Assembly (NCBI RefSeq): GCF_900112425.1
Contig: NZ_FOLP01000007.1
Span: 62,001-126,000 of the forward strand
Source: Variovorax sp. OK212
GTDB taxonomy: Bacteria > Pseudomonadota > Gammaproteobacteria > Burkholderiales > Burkholderiaceae_C
Direction of reading: 5' to 3'
DNA length: 64,000 nt
Shown one piece after another: positions 43,158 to 52,330 of the stretch; the stretch's first letter is position 1, and every line of letters begins with the position of its first letter. The position numbers were made by a program, and so were the translations under genes. Below the pieces are notes generated by a model. It made no database searches and was not told the origin of the DNA. It saw only the letters and a list, made by a program, of their open reading frames with translations.

Positions 43158-44909
43158 ATGAATTCCCTGCACCAGTGGCTGCGCGTGCTGCGCGGCGTGG
43201 CCTTGTGGGCCCTTGCGGCTTCCACGCTCTGTGCCTTCCCCGCACTTGCCGCCTACAACCAGAGCCTCACGCGCACGCTCGACGCCGGCCAGATCTACGG
43301 CAAGGCCGCCGCCAACAACACGCAGGCCTTCCTCGGCATTCCGTTCGCGCAGCCGCCGGTGGGCAACCTGCGCTGGCGCGCGCCGCAGCCGCCCACGCCG
43401 TGGAGCGGCTCGCGCGCGGCCACCACGCTGGCCGGCATGTGCGCGCAGGTCGGCAACCCCTTCGGCGAGCCCGACCCCGCCACCTTCGGCCTGCCCGTGG
43501 GCAGCGAAGACTGCCTGTACCTCAACGTGTGGCGGCCGAACTCCAGCGCCGACAACCTGCCGGTGTTCTTCTGGATCCACGGCGGCAGCAACACCAAGGG
43601 CTCGGCCAAGGACCCGACCTACGACGGCGCCTACCTCGCGCAGAAGGCCAACATGGTGGTAGTGACCGTGCAGTACCGCATGGGCATGCTCGGCTGGCTC
43701 AACCATCCGGCGCTGAAGACCGGCAACGCGCTGGACGACTCGGGCAACTTCACCACGCTGGACCTGATGCGCGCGCTCGACTGGGTCAAGGCCAACGCGC
43801 GTGCCTTCGGCGGCAACCCGCAGCAGGTGACGGTGGCGGGCCAGTCGGCCGGCTGCATCAACACCTGGGGCCTGCTGCAGTCGCCGCTGGCCGAGGGCAA
43901 GTTCCACCGCGCGGTGTGCATGTCGGGCATTCCCAATGCGTACCCGCCGGTGGTGGGCACGCTGGCGGCCGAGTCGCTCATCGACAACCTGCTGGTCGAC
44001 ACCGGCCGCGCCTCCACGCTGGCGCAGGCGGGCGCGCAGCGCGCCGGCATGAGCCAGGGCGACACCGCCGCGCTGCTGCGCAACGCCAGCGCCGCGCAGA
44101 TCATGAAGTTCACGCCCAGCCCCGTGGTGCCCGGCCACTTCACCGACGGCACCGTGATCCGCGCGGCCGGGCTGCCGGGGCTGCTGCTGGGCAACTACAA
44201 CAAGATGCCGCTGATGATCGGCTCCACGCACGACGAGGGCTCGTACTTCGCGTTCCTCTTCGGCATGGGCCAGCCCACGCAGCAGGAGTTCTGGAACCTC
44301 GGCAACTTCGCGCCGCCCGGCACCGTGACCTTCGACCAGCTCATCAAGCCCGAGTGGCGCCCGGTGTACACGCAGACGCACGAGGTGCTGACCTATGCCA
44401 TCGACAACGTGATCGACAACGTCATTCGCGTGCTGCGGCTGCAGAACGGCGACATCTACCGCTACAACTACAACTGGGACGACACGCCGCAGCCCTGGAA
44501 GGACACCTTCGGCGCGTTCCACGCCATCGACGTGGCCGCGTTGTTCGGCAACTTCGTGACCGACCAGCCCAACTTCATGCGCTTTGCCTGGAGCCCGGCG
44601 AACGCCACCAGCCGCAAGGCGCTGTCGGACAAGTTCATCGACTACACGGCCAGCTTCGCGCGCTACGGCGCACCGAGCCGGCTGTTCGACGGCAAGACGC
44701 CGTGGAACAACTGGACCAACTTCGTCTGCCTGCTGTGCAGCAAGCGGATGGTGTTCGACAACCAGTCGACCATGTCGCCCGACGACTACCTGTTCTTCTG
44801 GCCGCGCTACACGCTGCTGTCGCCGCAGCAGCGCGACTTCGTGCTCCAGCAGGTCGACTTCAACGCGCTGCCCGAGTCGGTCGACCCGCTGCGCAGCGGG
44901 CCGCGCTGA
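43158..44909 (+). CDS. Carboxylesterase type B, secreted
   Basis: A 583-residue alpha/beta hydrolase with a signal peptide (hydrophobic core WALAASTLCAFPALA). It has FLGIPFAQPPVGNLRW, SEDCLYLNVWRP, the oxyanion stretch FFWIHGGSN and the nucleophile elbow VAGQSAGCIN (Gln in place of the usual Glu before the Ser). Candidate acid and base lie in THDEGSYF and GAFHAIDV. It should hydrolyse carboxylic esters outside the cytoplasm; the substrate is unknown. The start is supported by AGGAG 9 bases upstream. Confidence 0.93.
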   Translation: MNSLHQWLRVLRGVALWALAASTLCAFPALAAYNQSLTRTLDAGQIYGKAAANNTQAFLGIPFAQPPVGNLRWRAPQPPTPWSGSRAATTLAGMCAQVGNPFGEPDPATFGLPVGSEDCLYLNVWRPNSSADNLPVFFWIHGGSNTKGSAKDPTYDGAYLAQKANMVVVTVQYRMGMLGWLNHPALKTGNALDDSGNFTTLDLMRALDWVKANARAFGGNPQQVTVAGQSAGCINTWGLLQSPLAEGKFHRAVCMSGIPNAYPPVVGTLAAESLIDNLLVDTGRASTLAQAGAQRAGMSQGDTAALLRNASAAQIMKFTPSPVVPGHFTDGTVIRAAGLPGLLLGNYNKMPLMIGSTHDEGSYFAFLFGMGQPTQQEFWNLGNFAPPGTVTFDQLIKPEWRPVYTQTHEVLTYAIDNVIDNVIRVLRLQNGDIYRYNYNWDDTPQPWKDTFGAFHAIDVAALFGNFVTDQPNFMRFAWSPANATSRKALSDKFIDYTASFARYGAPSRLFDGKTPWNNWTNFVCLLCSKRMVFDNQSTMSPDDYLFFWPRYTLLSPQQRDFVLQQVDFNALPESVDPLRSGPR

Positions 44910-44964
44910 ACACACCGCCGCCGTTCACCGTCCACCGTGCGGCGGGCGGCATCGAACAACCCGG

Positions 44965-45597
44965 CTATTGCACCAGGCCGTGGCGCACCGCGTAGAGCAC
45001 CAGCTCGGCGGTGCTCGCCACGCCCAGCTTGTCGAGGATGTGGGTGCGGTGCGTGCTCACGGTCTTCACGCTGATCAGCATCTCCTCGCCGATCACGGTG
45101 AGCGACAGGCCCTTGAGCATCATCAGCATGATCTGGTGCTCGCGCACCGTGAGGCGCTGGTGCGCGGGGCGGTCGTCGCGGCCTTCGAGCTGGCCGCTCA
45201 CCAGCGGCGCGGCGCGCGCGCTCAGGTACTGGCCGCCGCCGGCCACGCGGCGAATGGCGCGCACCAGTTCGGCCGGCTCCGCGTCCTTGGCGATGTAGCC
45301 GCGCGCGCCGCCCTGGATGGCGACCAGCGCGTACTGCTCCTCGGCGTACATCGACAGCATCAGCACCGGCAGCGCGGGCTGCACCGCACGGATCGACGCC
45401 AGCACCTCCAGGCCGTTGCGGCCTTCCATGTTGATGTCGAGCAGCACGACGTCGAAGCGCCGGTGGCGCACGTGCTCCAGCGCGTCCGCGCCGTTGGCGG
45501 CCTCGGCCGCGGTGCGGATGTCGGCCTCGTCGAGCAGCAGGCGCTGCAGGCCCGAGCGGAAGATGGTGTGGTCGTCGACCATGAGGATGTCGATCAT
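44965..45597 (-). CDS. NarL/FixJ family response regulator
   Basis: A 210-residue regulator: receiver domain with VDDH near the N-terminus, phospho-acceptor Asp54 (VVLLDINMEG) and conserved Lys near 104 (GYIAKDAE), then a LuxR-type helix-turn-helix (LTVREHQIMLMMLKGLS, VKTVSTHRTHILDKLG). It is the partner of the histidine kinase 18 bases upstream on the same strand. Confidence 0.95.
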   Translation of the reverse strand: MIDILMVDDHTIFRSGLQRLLLDEADIRTAAEAANGADALEHVRHRRFDVVLLDINMEGRNGLEVLASIRAVQPALPVLMLSMYAEEQYALVAIQGGARGYIAKDAEPAELVRAIRRVAGGGQYLSARAAPLVSGQLEGRDDRPAHQRLTVREHQIMLMMLKGLSLTVIGEEMLISVKTVSTHRTHILDKLGVASTAELVLYAVRHGLVQ

Positions 45598-45615
45598 TCG
45601 GCTTCCTTCGATGGC

Positions 45616-46668
45616 CTACAGCAGCGGCGCGCGCAGGCTCAGGCGGGTGCCCTGGCCCGGCGCCGAAGCGATGTGCAGCTCGCCGCCGATCTCGCGCGCC
45701 CGCTCGCTCATGCTCAGCAGCCCGAGCGCGCTGCCGCCGGGCGCGGCGGTGTCGAAGCCGCAACCGTCGTCGTGCAGCGCCAGGTGCAGCTGTTCGTTCG
45801 CCACCCGCAGCGTGACGGCCACGTGGCGTGCCTTCGAATGGCGCGACACGTTGGTCAGGCCCTCCTGGAAGATCCGGTACACGGCCATCGTGCGCCGCGG
45901 CAACAGGCGCAGCGTGTCCGCTTGCGCGTCGAGGCTGTGCGGCACGCCCGAGCGCCGCGTGAATTCGCGCAGCTCGTTGGCCAGCGCCACCGACAGGTCG
46001 AGATGGTCGAGCGCGCTGGGGCGCAGCGCCTCGGAGATCTGCTTGACGGTGTCGATGGTCTGCTGCGTGAGCGCGATCAGGCCTTGCGTGAGCGCCTGCA
46101 TCTCGGGGCTTTCGGCGCGGCGCTGGATGCGGGTCGCGTCCATCTTGATCGAGGTGAGCATGCCGCCCAGCACGTCGTGCACGTCGCGCGCCATGGCCAG
46201 GCGCTGCTCCTCGAGCTTGTTGGCGGTGTAGGCGGCCAGCGCCTGCAGCTGTTCGCGCGAGCGGCGCAGCTCTTCTTCGTTGCGCACGCGGTCGGTCACG
46301 TCCACGCCCACGCCCATCACCGCCGGCCGGCCGCGGTAGGTGATGCGCGAGCCGTGCACCTCCACCAGCCGCACGCCGCCGTCGCGGTGCATGCCGCGCG
46401 TGATGAAGTGCATGCTCGGCGGCGAACTCGCGAGCCGGTCGCGGATGCGCGAGCGCACCACCTCCAGGAAGTCGGGCGGCACGATCTGCGCGAGTGACAT
46501 GCCCGTGACCTCTTCGGCCGTGTAGCCCGCAATGCCGGCCCAGGTGGCGTTGCTGTAGACGAAGCGGTCGTCCTGGATCACGTAGATGCCCGCGACCATC
46601 TGCTCCACGAGGGTGTGGAAGGAGAGGTCGGGCAGGCTGCTGCGTTCGGGATCGGTGAGGTCGGTCAC
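45616..46668 (-). CDS. PAS domain NarX-type sensor histidine kinase
   Basis: About 350 residues: a PAS domain (LVEQMVAGIYVIQDDRF, VYSNATWAGIAGYTAEEV), a HisKA_3 dimerisation domain with the phospho-acceptor His in ARDVHDVLGGML, and an ATPase domain (YRIFQEGLTNVSRHSKA, DDGCGFD, GLLSMSERA). No membrane helices are seen, so it is probably a soluble sensor. The start is uncertain: GTG 46668 is the last candidate before the PAS fold but has no ribosome site. Paired with the downstream response regulator. Confidence 0.9.
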   Translation of the reverse strand: MTDLTDPERSSLPDLSFHTLVEQMVAGIYVIQDDRFVYSNATWAGIAGYTAEEVTGMSLAQIVPPDFLEVVRSRIRDRLASSPPSMHFITRGMHRDGGVRLVEVHGSRITYRGRPAVMGVGVDVTDRVRNEEELRRSREQLQALAAYTANKLEEQRLAMARDVHDVLGGMLTSIKMDATRIQRRAESPEMQALTQGLIALTQQTIDTVKQISEALRPSALDHLDLSVALANELREFTRRSGVPHSLDAQADTLRLLPRRTMAVYRIFQEGLTNVSRHSKARHVAVTLRVANEQLHLALHDDGCGFDTAAPGGSALGLLSMSERAREIGGELHIASAPGQGTRLSLRAPLL

Positions 46669-46789
46669 GTCTGTCGCAAGGCGCGCGTAGCGAGGGGCGT
46701 GGGCATGATAGGGCGGCGCTGCGCGCCTGCGGCGGCCGGTTGCGGGTTTGCGAGCAGCGGGCTTGTCTGGAGGGGAGGGCGGAAGATTC

Positions 46790-47344
46790 CTATGGCCGCG
46801 CGTCGGGCAGTCGCCGCAGCGCCGGGTAGGGGTTGATCGCAAGGCCTTGCCACCAGTGCTTTTCCGGCCCCAGAACGAACACGGCGAAGTGAAGGTGCGG
46901 CGCATCCGCGCTCGCGTTGCCCGTGCTGCCGACATAGCCGATGAGGTCGCCCCGCTTCAACGCCATGCCCTCGCGAATGCCTTCTGCGTACCGGTCGAGG
47001 TGCGCGTAGTAGTAGGCCAGCCGGCCCGAGGGGTCGAACTGGTAGACCGTGATGCCGCCGGGCACGCTGTTGAACAGCTTGACCAGCGTGCCGTCGTCGG
47101 CCGCGCGCACCGGCGTGCCGCGCGGCGCCATGATGTCGAGCGCTTCATGCGGCCCGCCTGCACGGCCGTCGGCGAAGGTGTCGCGCAGCGCCTGCGGGCG
47201 CACGCCGTCGACGGGCATGGCGAGCGGGCGGGCATCGAGCAGTGCCGTTGCGTCTTGCGTTCCCGCCGGCTGGGCCATGGCGCACGAGGCCGACACGACC
47301 AGGCCGAACGCGCAGCCCGCCAGCCTGAGCATGGCAGCGTGCAT
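46790..47344 (-). CDS. M23 family metallopeptidase
   Basis: A 184-residue exported LytM-type peptidase. After a signal peptide (LRLAGCAFGLVVSASCAMA), the zinc motif HEALD (HxxxD) and the C-terminal HLHFAV (HxH) are both present, with GTPVRAADDGTLV between them. It should cleave peptidoglycan peptides in the periplasm. It directly follows an L,D-transpeptidase gene on the same strand, so both act on cell-wall cross-links. Confidence 0.9.
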   Translation of the reverse strand: MHAAMLRLAGCAFGLVVSASCAMAQPAGTQDATALLDARPLAMPVDGVRPQALRDTFADGRAGGPHEALDIMAPRGTPVRAADDGTLVKLFNSVPGGITVYQFDPSGRLAYYYAHLDRYAEGIREGMALKRGDLIGYVGSTGNASADAPHLHFAVFVLGPEKHWWQGLAINPYPALRRLPDARP

Positions 47345-47355
47345 GGCCCGCGCGC

Positions 47356-48414
47356 TCAGGCCTTCACCTCGACCGCGAACCCCGGCTTGGCCAGTTGGGC
47401 CACGCGCGCGGCGTTCCAGTTGGTCAGGTGGATACAGCCATTGGTTTCCTCGTGGCCCACGCGGTCCGGCGCCGGCGTCCCGTGGATGCCCCAGTGCGGC
47501 TTCGACAGGCCCATCCAGATGTCGCCCACCGGGTTGTTCGGGCCCGCCGCCACGTCGACCTTCTGCGCATTCGCCGGCACGCCCTTTTTCAGAAGGGCGG
47601 GGTTGTAGGTGAAGGTGGGGTTCTTCACCTCGCTGGTGATCTTCATCTTGCCGAGCGGCAACGGGTCGAGCGGCCCGCCGATGCTGATCGGAAAGCCGGC
47701 CAGCGGCTTGCCCGCGCGGTCGAGCACGAAGAGCATGTGGTTGCCCTTGTCGATCTCGATCGACTTGGCCGCCGAGACCACGCCGGCGTCGGCGCCGGTC
47801 GTGGCGTTGACCACGACGATGGTGTCGCCGGCGGTGAAGCCCGAGCCCTTGTTCAGGTCCTTGAGCAGGCGCGGCGACATGTGGTTGCGCTCGGCCAGGG
47901 CTTCGTGGATGTTCTCGTAGTCGAGCGACTTGAGCTTGGCGCGTTCGGCCATGTCCTTCGGCGTGGCGGTGAACGGGCCCGCCGCGTCTTTCTCGGTGAT
48001 GGTGTAGGCCACGAACAGCGGGGCGCTGTCTTTTGTCAGCGCGTCCCAGGTTGTCGCGTCGACCTTGCCCGTGGTCGCGATGCCGCTGGCTTCCTGGAAG
48101 GCCGTGACCACGCGGCGCATGTTGGCGCCGAAGCCACCGTCGATCTCGCCAGGGGAGAACCAGGCGCGGTCGAGCAGGATCTGCGCGCGGACCACCGCCG
48201 CGCCGCGCGTGCCTTGGGCGAGCGTCGGGGTGCTCTTGGCGGCCTCGAGCTTCTCGATGCTGGCGCTGGCGGATGTGGATGTGGATGCGGAAGCGGAAGC
48301 GGGAGCGGGAGCGGAAGCAGACCGGGCAGCCCATGCGGCCCAGGGCGTCAGCAAGGCGGCCGTTGCGGCCGAGCTCGACAGGAAGAACCGGCGGGAAAGC
48401 GTGGAATGCGGCAT
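47356..48414 (-). CDS. L,D-transpeptidase (YkuD) with peptidoglycan-binding domain
   Basis: A 352-residue exported protein. The N-terminus SRRFFLSSSAATAALL resembles a Tat signal. A Ser/Ala low-complexity linker is followed by a PG_binding_1 domain (LDRAWFSPGEIDGGFGANM) and a YkuD catalytic domain ending in HGTPAPDRVGHEETNGCIHL, where the Cys is the nucleophile. It forms 3-3 peptidoglycan cross-links or anchors proteins. The downstream M23 peptidase gene is 11 bases away. Confidence 0.93.
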   Translation of the reverse strand: MPHSTLSRRFFLSSSAATAALLTPWAAWAARSASAPAPASASASTSTSASASIEKLEAAKSTPTLAQGTRGAAVVRAQILLDRAWFSPGEIDGGFGANMRRVVTAFQEASGIATTGKVDATTWDALTKDSAPLFVAYTITEKDAAGPFTATPKDMAERAKLKSLDYENIHEALAERNHMSPRLLKDLNKGSGFTAGDTIVVVNATTGADAGVVSAAKSIEIDKGNHMLFVLDRAGKPLAGFPISIGGPLDPLPLGKMKITSEVKNPTFTYNPALLKKGVPANAQKVDVAAGPNNPVGDIWMGLSKPHWGIHGTPAPDRVGHEETNGCIHLTNWNAARVAQLAKPGFAVEVKA

Positions 48415-48549
48415 GTGGTCTCGATGGGAAGAAGTCCAAGCTTCAACCTAGCCACGCGGCGCCCGTCGCCTTGTAGTCTGGCGCCGGCTCGCGGCTTAGG
48501 TTCACACCCCATGGTTCGCGGGCCCGAGTGGCCGTCTTCAGGGGCGCTT

Positions 48550-49425
48550 CTAGATGCACTCCTGGAAGCGCTGCGCAGCCGAGGTCTGCCCGCCGGGCGG
48601 CAGCGCGAGCGCGATGCCGATGGCCGTCTGCGCGCCCGGCCCTGACAGTTTCTTGAAGACGATGTTGCGCGCCACATGCCGCGCCGCGACCGAGGGCACC
48701 AGCGCCACGCCCAGGCCGCTCTCGACCAGGCTGATGAGCGTCTGCACCTGCACCGCCTCCTGCTGCACGTTGGGAATGAAGCCCGCCTGCTGGCAGGCCA
48801 GCAGCGCCGCGGCGTGCAGGCCCGGCACCTCCATGGCGCCGTACATCACGAAGATCTCGTCGGCCAGGTCGGCCAGCGTGAGCCGCCGGCGCCGCGCCAG
48901 CGGATGGTCGACCGACAGCGCCGCCATGAACACGTCGCGCTCCGCCGGAAAGATGCGCGCCTTGCAGGCCCGCCCGATGGGGAAGCGCACGAGGCCCACG
49001 TCGACGTCGCCGTTCTCCACCATGCCGACGATGCGCGCGGTGGTCGACTCGGCCAGCTGCAGGTGCACGCCCGGGTACCGCGCGCGAAAGCTCGGCAGCA
49101 CGCGCGGCATCAGCGCATAGGTGGCCGAGCCCACGAAGCCCACGCGCAGCGTGCCCGCCTCGCCGCGCGACGCCGCCTGCGCCGCCAGTGCGAACTGCTC
49201 GCTGTGGAACACGGCACGCCGCGCGTTCTCCAGCGCCGCCGCGCCGGCCGGCGTGAGCTCGGTGCCTCGCCGGTTGCGCAGGAACAGCGGCACGCCCACC
49301 TGCTCCTCGAGCCGCCGTATCGAGGCCGACAGCGGCGGCTGCGCCATGTGCAGCCGCTCGGCCGCGCGGTGGAAGTTGAGCGTCTCGGCCAGGGCGATGA
49401 AGTGGCGAAGTTGGCGTGTGTCCAT
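48550..49425 (-). CDS. LysR family transcriptional regulator
   Basis: A 291-residue regulator with the N-terminal winged helix MDTRQLRHFIALAETLNFHRAAERLHMAQPPLS (family-typical, quoted in parts) and an effector domain (GFVGSATYALMPRVL, SVDHPLARRRRLTLADLA). ATG 49425 gives the classical N-terminus, though a TTG lies three codons upstream. It is divergent from the nine-gene catabolic operon across 89 bases and is probably its activator, responding to a pathway intermediate. Confidence 0.93.
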   Translation of the reverse strand: MDTRQLRHFIALAETLNFHRAAERLHMAQPPLSASIRRLEEQVGVPLFLRNRRGTELTPAGAAALENARRAVFHSEQFALAAQAASRGEAGTLRVGFVGSATYALMPRVLPSFRARYPGVHLQLAESTTARIVGMVENGDVDVGLVRFPIGRACKARIFPAERDVFMAALSVDHPLARRRRLTLADLADEIFVMYGAMEVPGLHAAALLACQQAGFIPNVQQEAVQVQTLISLVESGLGVALVPSVAARHVARNIVFKKLSGPGAQTAIGIALALPPGGQTSAAQRFQECI

Positions 49426-49514
49426 GATCTCCAAAAGGTATCACAGGGCGGGAATTTGATATTGGACGGCAGCGCTGCACTTTTTCAGAATGGGCGCCAG
49501 GAGACAACCAGACG

Positions 49515-50732
49515 ATGCTTCCCCTACAGGGTGTGAAAGTGCTCGACCTCTCGAGCGTGGTGTTCGGACCGTTGGCGAGCCAGACGCTCGCCGACTACGG
49601 TGCCGAGGTGATCAAGATCGAGCCGCCCGAGGGCGACTCCACCCGCCACACCGGTCCGGCCGCCGAGGCCGGCATGTCGGCCGTGTTCCTGGGCAGCAAC
49701 CACAGCAAGAAGAGCGTGGTGCTCGACCTCAAGCGCCCGGCCGCGCGCGATGCGCTGATGGCGCTGCTGGCCGACGCCGACGTGTTCATGCACAGCATGC
49801 GGCCGCAGAAGCTCGCGCCCCTGGGCATCGACCCCGAGACGCTCACCGAGCGCTTTCCGCGGCTGGTGTATGCCGGCCTGCACGGCTTCGCGCAGGGCGG
49901 GCCGTATGCGGGGCGGCCGGCTTACGACGACGTGATCCAGGGCATGTCGGGCCTGTCCGCGCTCATGGAGCAGCAAGGCGGCGAGGCGCGCTACCTGCCC
50001 ACCATCGCGGCCGACAAGACCTGTGCGCTGGTCGGCGCGCAGGCCATTCTTGCGGCGCTGTTCCAGCGCGAGCGCACGGGGCGCGGCTGCTTCGTGGAAA
50101 TTCCGATGTTCGAGACCATGGTGGCCTTCAACCTCGTGGAGCACCTGTATGGCCGGCACTTCGAGCCGCCGCTGGCCGCCGCCGGCTACCCGCGCGTGCT
50201 CACGCCGTGGCGCCGCCCGTGGCGCACGGCCGACGGGCACATCTGCATGATGCCGTACACCACGCAGCACTGGCAGCGCTTCTTTAACGAGGTGGGCGAG
50301 CCGGCCATGGCGAGCGACCCGCGCTTCGCCGACATGGCGGCGCGCACGCGGCACATCGGCGAGCTGCTGGAGCTGGCCGGGCGCTTCGTGGCGCGCGGCA
50401 CCACCGCGCAGTGGCTGGCCACCTGCGAACGGCTGGAGATTCCGGCCGCGCCTATCAGCCGGCTCGACGACCTGCCCGACGACCCGCACCTGGTGGCAAC
50501 CGGCTTCTTCACCGAGCTCGACGACGCCCGCATGGGCACCGTGCGCTTCCCCGGCGTGCCCGTGAAGTTCAACGGCAGGCGTGCGCCGGTCGGCATGCCG
50601 CCGCGCCTGGGCGAGCACACGCGCCAGAGCCTCGAGGCCGCGGGCCTGTCGGCTGCGCAGGTCGAACAGCTGATCACCGACGGCGCCGCGCGCGCTCCTT
50701 CTTTCAACGCCACCCCGGAACCGACACGATGA
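49515..50732 (+). CDS. CaiB/BaiF CoA-transferase family III
   Basis: A 405-residue class III CoA-transferase: GVKVLDLSSVVFGPLASQTLADYGAEVIKIE at the N-terminus (in parts), LGSNHSKKSVVLDLK, and FVEIPMFETMVAFNLVEHLYG. The catalytic Asp should be in the middle segment; in this protein the equivalent region is less typical (QERTGRGCFVEIPMFE with Glu). It activates an organic acid by CoA transfer. First gene of an operon whose last gene is an enoyl-CoA hydratase. Confidence 0.92.
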   Translation: MLPLQGVKVLDLSSVVFGPLASQTLADYGAEVIKIEPPEGDSTRHTGPAAEAGMSAVFLGSNHSKKSVVLDLKRPAARDALMALLADADVFMHSMRPQKLAPLGIDPETLTERFPRLVYAGLHGFAQGGPYAGRPAYDDVIQGMSGLSALMEQQGGEARYLPTIAADKTCALVGAQAILAALFQRERTGRGCFVEIPMFETMVAFNLVEHLYGRHFEPPLAAAGYPRVLTPWRRPWRTADGHICMMPYTTQHWQRFFNEVGEPAMASDPRFADMAARTRHIGELLELAGRFVARGTTAQWLATCERLEIPAAPISRLDDLPDDPHLVATGFFTELDDARMGTVRFPGVPVKFNGRRAPVGMPPRLGEHTRQSLEAAGLSAAQVEQLITDGAARAPSFNATPEPTR

Positions 50733-51229
50733 ACGCACCCGCAGACCGCTCGCCCGAATTCGCCACGCTGCCCCGCCTGGGGCAGGGCTTCGTCTGGCAG
50801 GACCTGGCCGTGGGCCAGCGCCTGCGCACCTTCCGCCGCACCGTCACCGAGACCGACCTCGTCAACTTCATCGGCGTGACCGGCATGCTCGAGGCGATCT
50901 TCATCGACGCTGGCTACGAAGGCAGCGCCATCGCCGGCCGGCCGGTGCCCGCCGCGCTCACCTACACGCTGATCGAAGGCTTCATCCTGCAGACCATGAT
51001 CCAGGGCACCGGGCTCGCCATGCTGGAGCTGGTGCAGAAGATCCACGCGCCGGTGCGGGTGGGCGACAGCATCGAGGCCGTGGTCGAGGTGACCGGCATC
51101 CGCCCGACCTCGAAGGGCGGCCGCGCCATCGTCGATTCGCGCATCGAGGTGTTCAACCAGCACGGGCGCTGCGTCATGCACTACGACGCGCGCCGCCTGC
51201 TCGCGGGCCGCGCGGACACGGCTTCCTGA
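50729..51229 (+). CDS. MaoC-like (hot-dog) dehydratase
   Basis: A 166-residue single hot-dog domain protein with MaoC features (VWQDLAVGQRLRTFRRTVTETDLVNF, APVRVGDSIEAVVEVTGIR). The catalytic Asp/His pair of hydratases is not clearly seen, so a thioesterase-like or hydratase role on an acyl-CoA is possible. The ATG overlaps the CoA-transferase stop (ATGA). Cytoplasmic. Confidence 0.85.
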   Translation: MNAPADRSPEFATLPRLGQGFVWQDLAVGQRLRTFRRTVTETDLVNFIGVTGMLEAIFIDAGYEGSAIAGRPVPAALTYTLIEGFILQTMIQGTGLAMLELVQKIHAPVRVGDSIEAVVEVTGIRPTSKGGRAIVDSRIEVFNQHGRCVMHYDARRLLAGRADTAS

Positions 51230-51279
51230 TTCCGGGAACCGCGGACGAATTTCAAAAACAGCAACGGAGACAAGAAGAC

Positions 51280-52317
51280 ATGCAGATCACCACCTCGGCT
51301 ACATCGGCTACATCAGCCATTCCACGCGCTGCCCATCGGCGCACCTTCACGCTGGCCACCGGCGCCGCATTGCTCGGCTTCGCGTTCGCGAGCCCGGCCG
51401 CCTTCGCGCAAGGCCCCGCCGCCTATCCCGCCAAGCCCATCACCATGGTCGTGCCGTTCCCGCCCGGCGGCCCGACCGACCTGGTCGCGCGCGTGCTCGC
51501 GCAGAAGCTCGGCGAGCAGATGGGCCAGAGCATCCTGGTGGACAACCGCGGCGGCGCCAACGGCAACATCGGCGCGCAGGTGGTGGCCAAGGCGCCGGCC
51601 GACGGCTACACCATCCTCTACAACACCTCGTCGATCACGCTGAGCCCGGCGCTCTACAAGAGCGTGTCCTACGACGTGCAGAAAGACTTCGCCCCCGTCG
51701 CGCTGGTGGCCGTGGTGCCGCTCGCGCTGGTGGTGCACCCTTCGGTGCCCGCCAACAACGTCAAGGAGTTCGTGGCCTACGCCAAGGCGCATCCGGGCAA
51801 GCTGTCGTACGGCTCGGCGGGCAACGGCAACGTCACGCACCTGGGCGCGTTCCAGTTCGTGCAGGCCAACGGCATCGAGGCCACGCACGTGCCCTACAAG
51901 GGCAGTGCTCCGGCCGACGTCGACCTGGTGGGCAACCAGATCCAGTTCATGACCGACACCGTCAACTCGGTGATGGGCTTCGTGCGCGACAAGCGCCTGA
52001 AGATGCTGGCCGTGACCACCGGCAAGCGCATGTCGCTGTTCCCCGGCGTGCCCACGCTGGCCGAGTCGGGCATGCCCGGTTTCGAGGTGGGCGCATGGCA
52101 GGGCGTGATGGTGCCCGCGGGCACGCCGCCGGCGGTGGTGGAGAAGCTCAACGCCGAGATCGTCAAGGCCCTGAAGTCGCCCGACGTGCGCGAGCGCCTG
52201 GCGCTGCAGGGTGCCGAGCCGCTGGGTTCCTCGCCGCAGGAGTACGGCGACTACGTGAAGAAGGAGCTGGCCCGCTGGGCCGGCGTGGTCAAGGCCACGG
52301 GCGTGACGCTCGATTGA
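51280..52317 (+). CDS. Bug/TctC family periplasmic binding protein
   Basis: A 345-residue receptor with a signal peptide (LATGAALLGFAFASPAAFA) and Bug signatures: YPAKPITMVVPFPPGGPTD, ILVDNRGGANGNIGAQVVAK, HVPYKGSAPADVDLVGNQI. It binds a carboxylate in the periplasm, probably the substrate of the surrounding catabolic genes. A second Bug gene follows 13 bases later; the two are clearly different sequences, suggesting different ligands. Confidence 0.93.
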   Translation: MQITTSATSATSAIPRAAHRRTFTLATGAALLGFAFASPAAFAQGPAAYPAKPITMVVPFPPGGPTDLVARVLAQKLGEQMGQSILVDNRGGANGNIGAQVVAKAPADGYTILYNTSSITLSPALYKSVSYDVQKDFAPVALVAVVPLALVVHPSVPANNVKEFVAYAKAHPGKLSYGSAGNGNVTHLGAFQFVQANGIEATHVPYKGSAPADVDLVGNQIQFMTDTVNSVMGFVRDKRLKMLAVTTGKRMSLFPGVPTLAESGMPGFEVGAWQGVMVPAGTPPAVVEKLNAEIVKALKSPDVRERLALQGAEPLGSSPQEYGDYVKKELARWAGVVKATGVTLD

Positions 52318-52330
52318 AGGAGAGATGCAC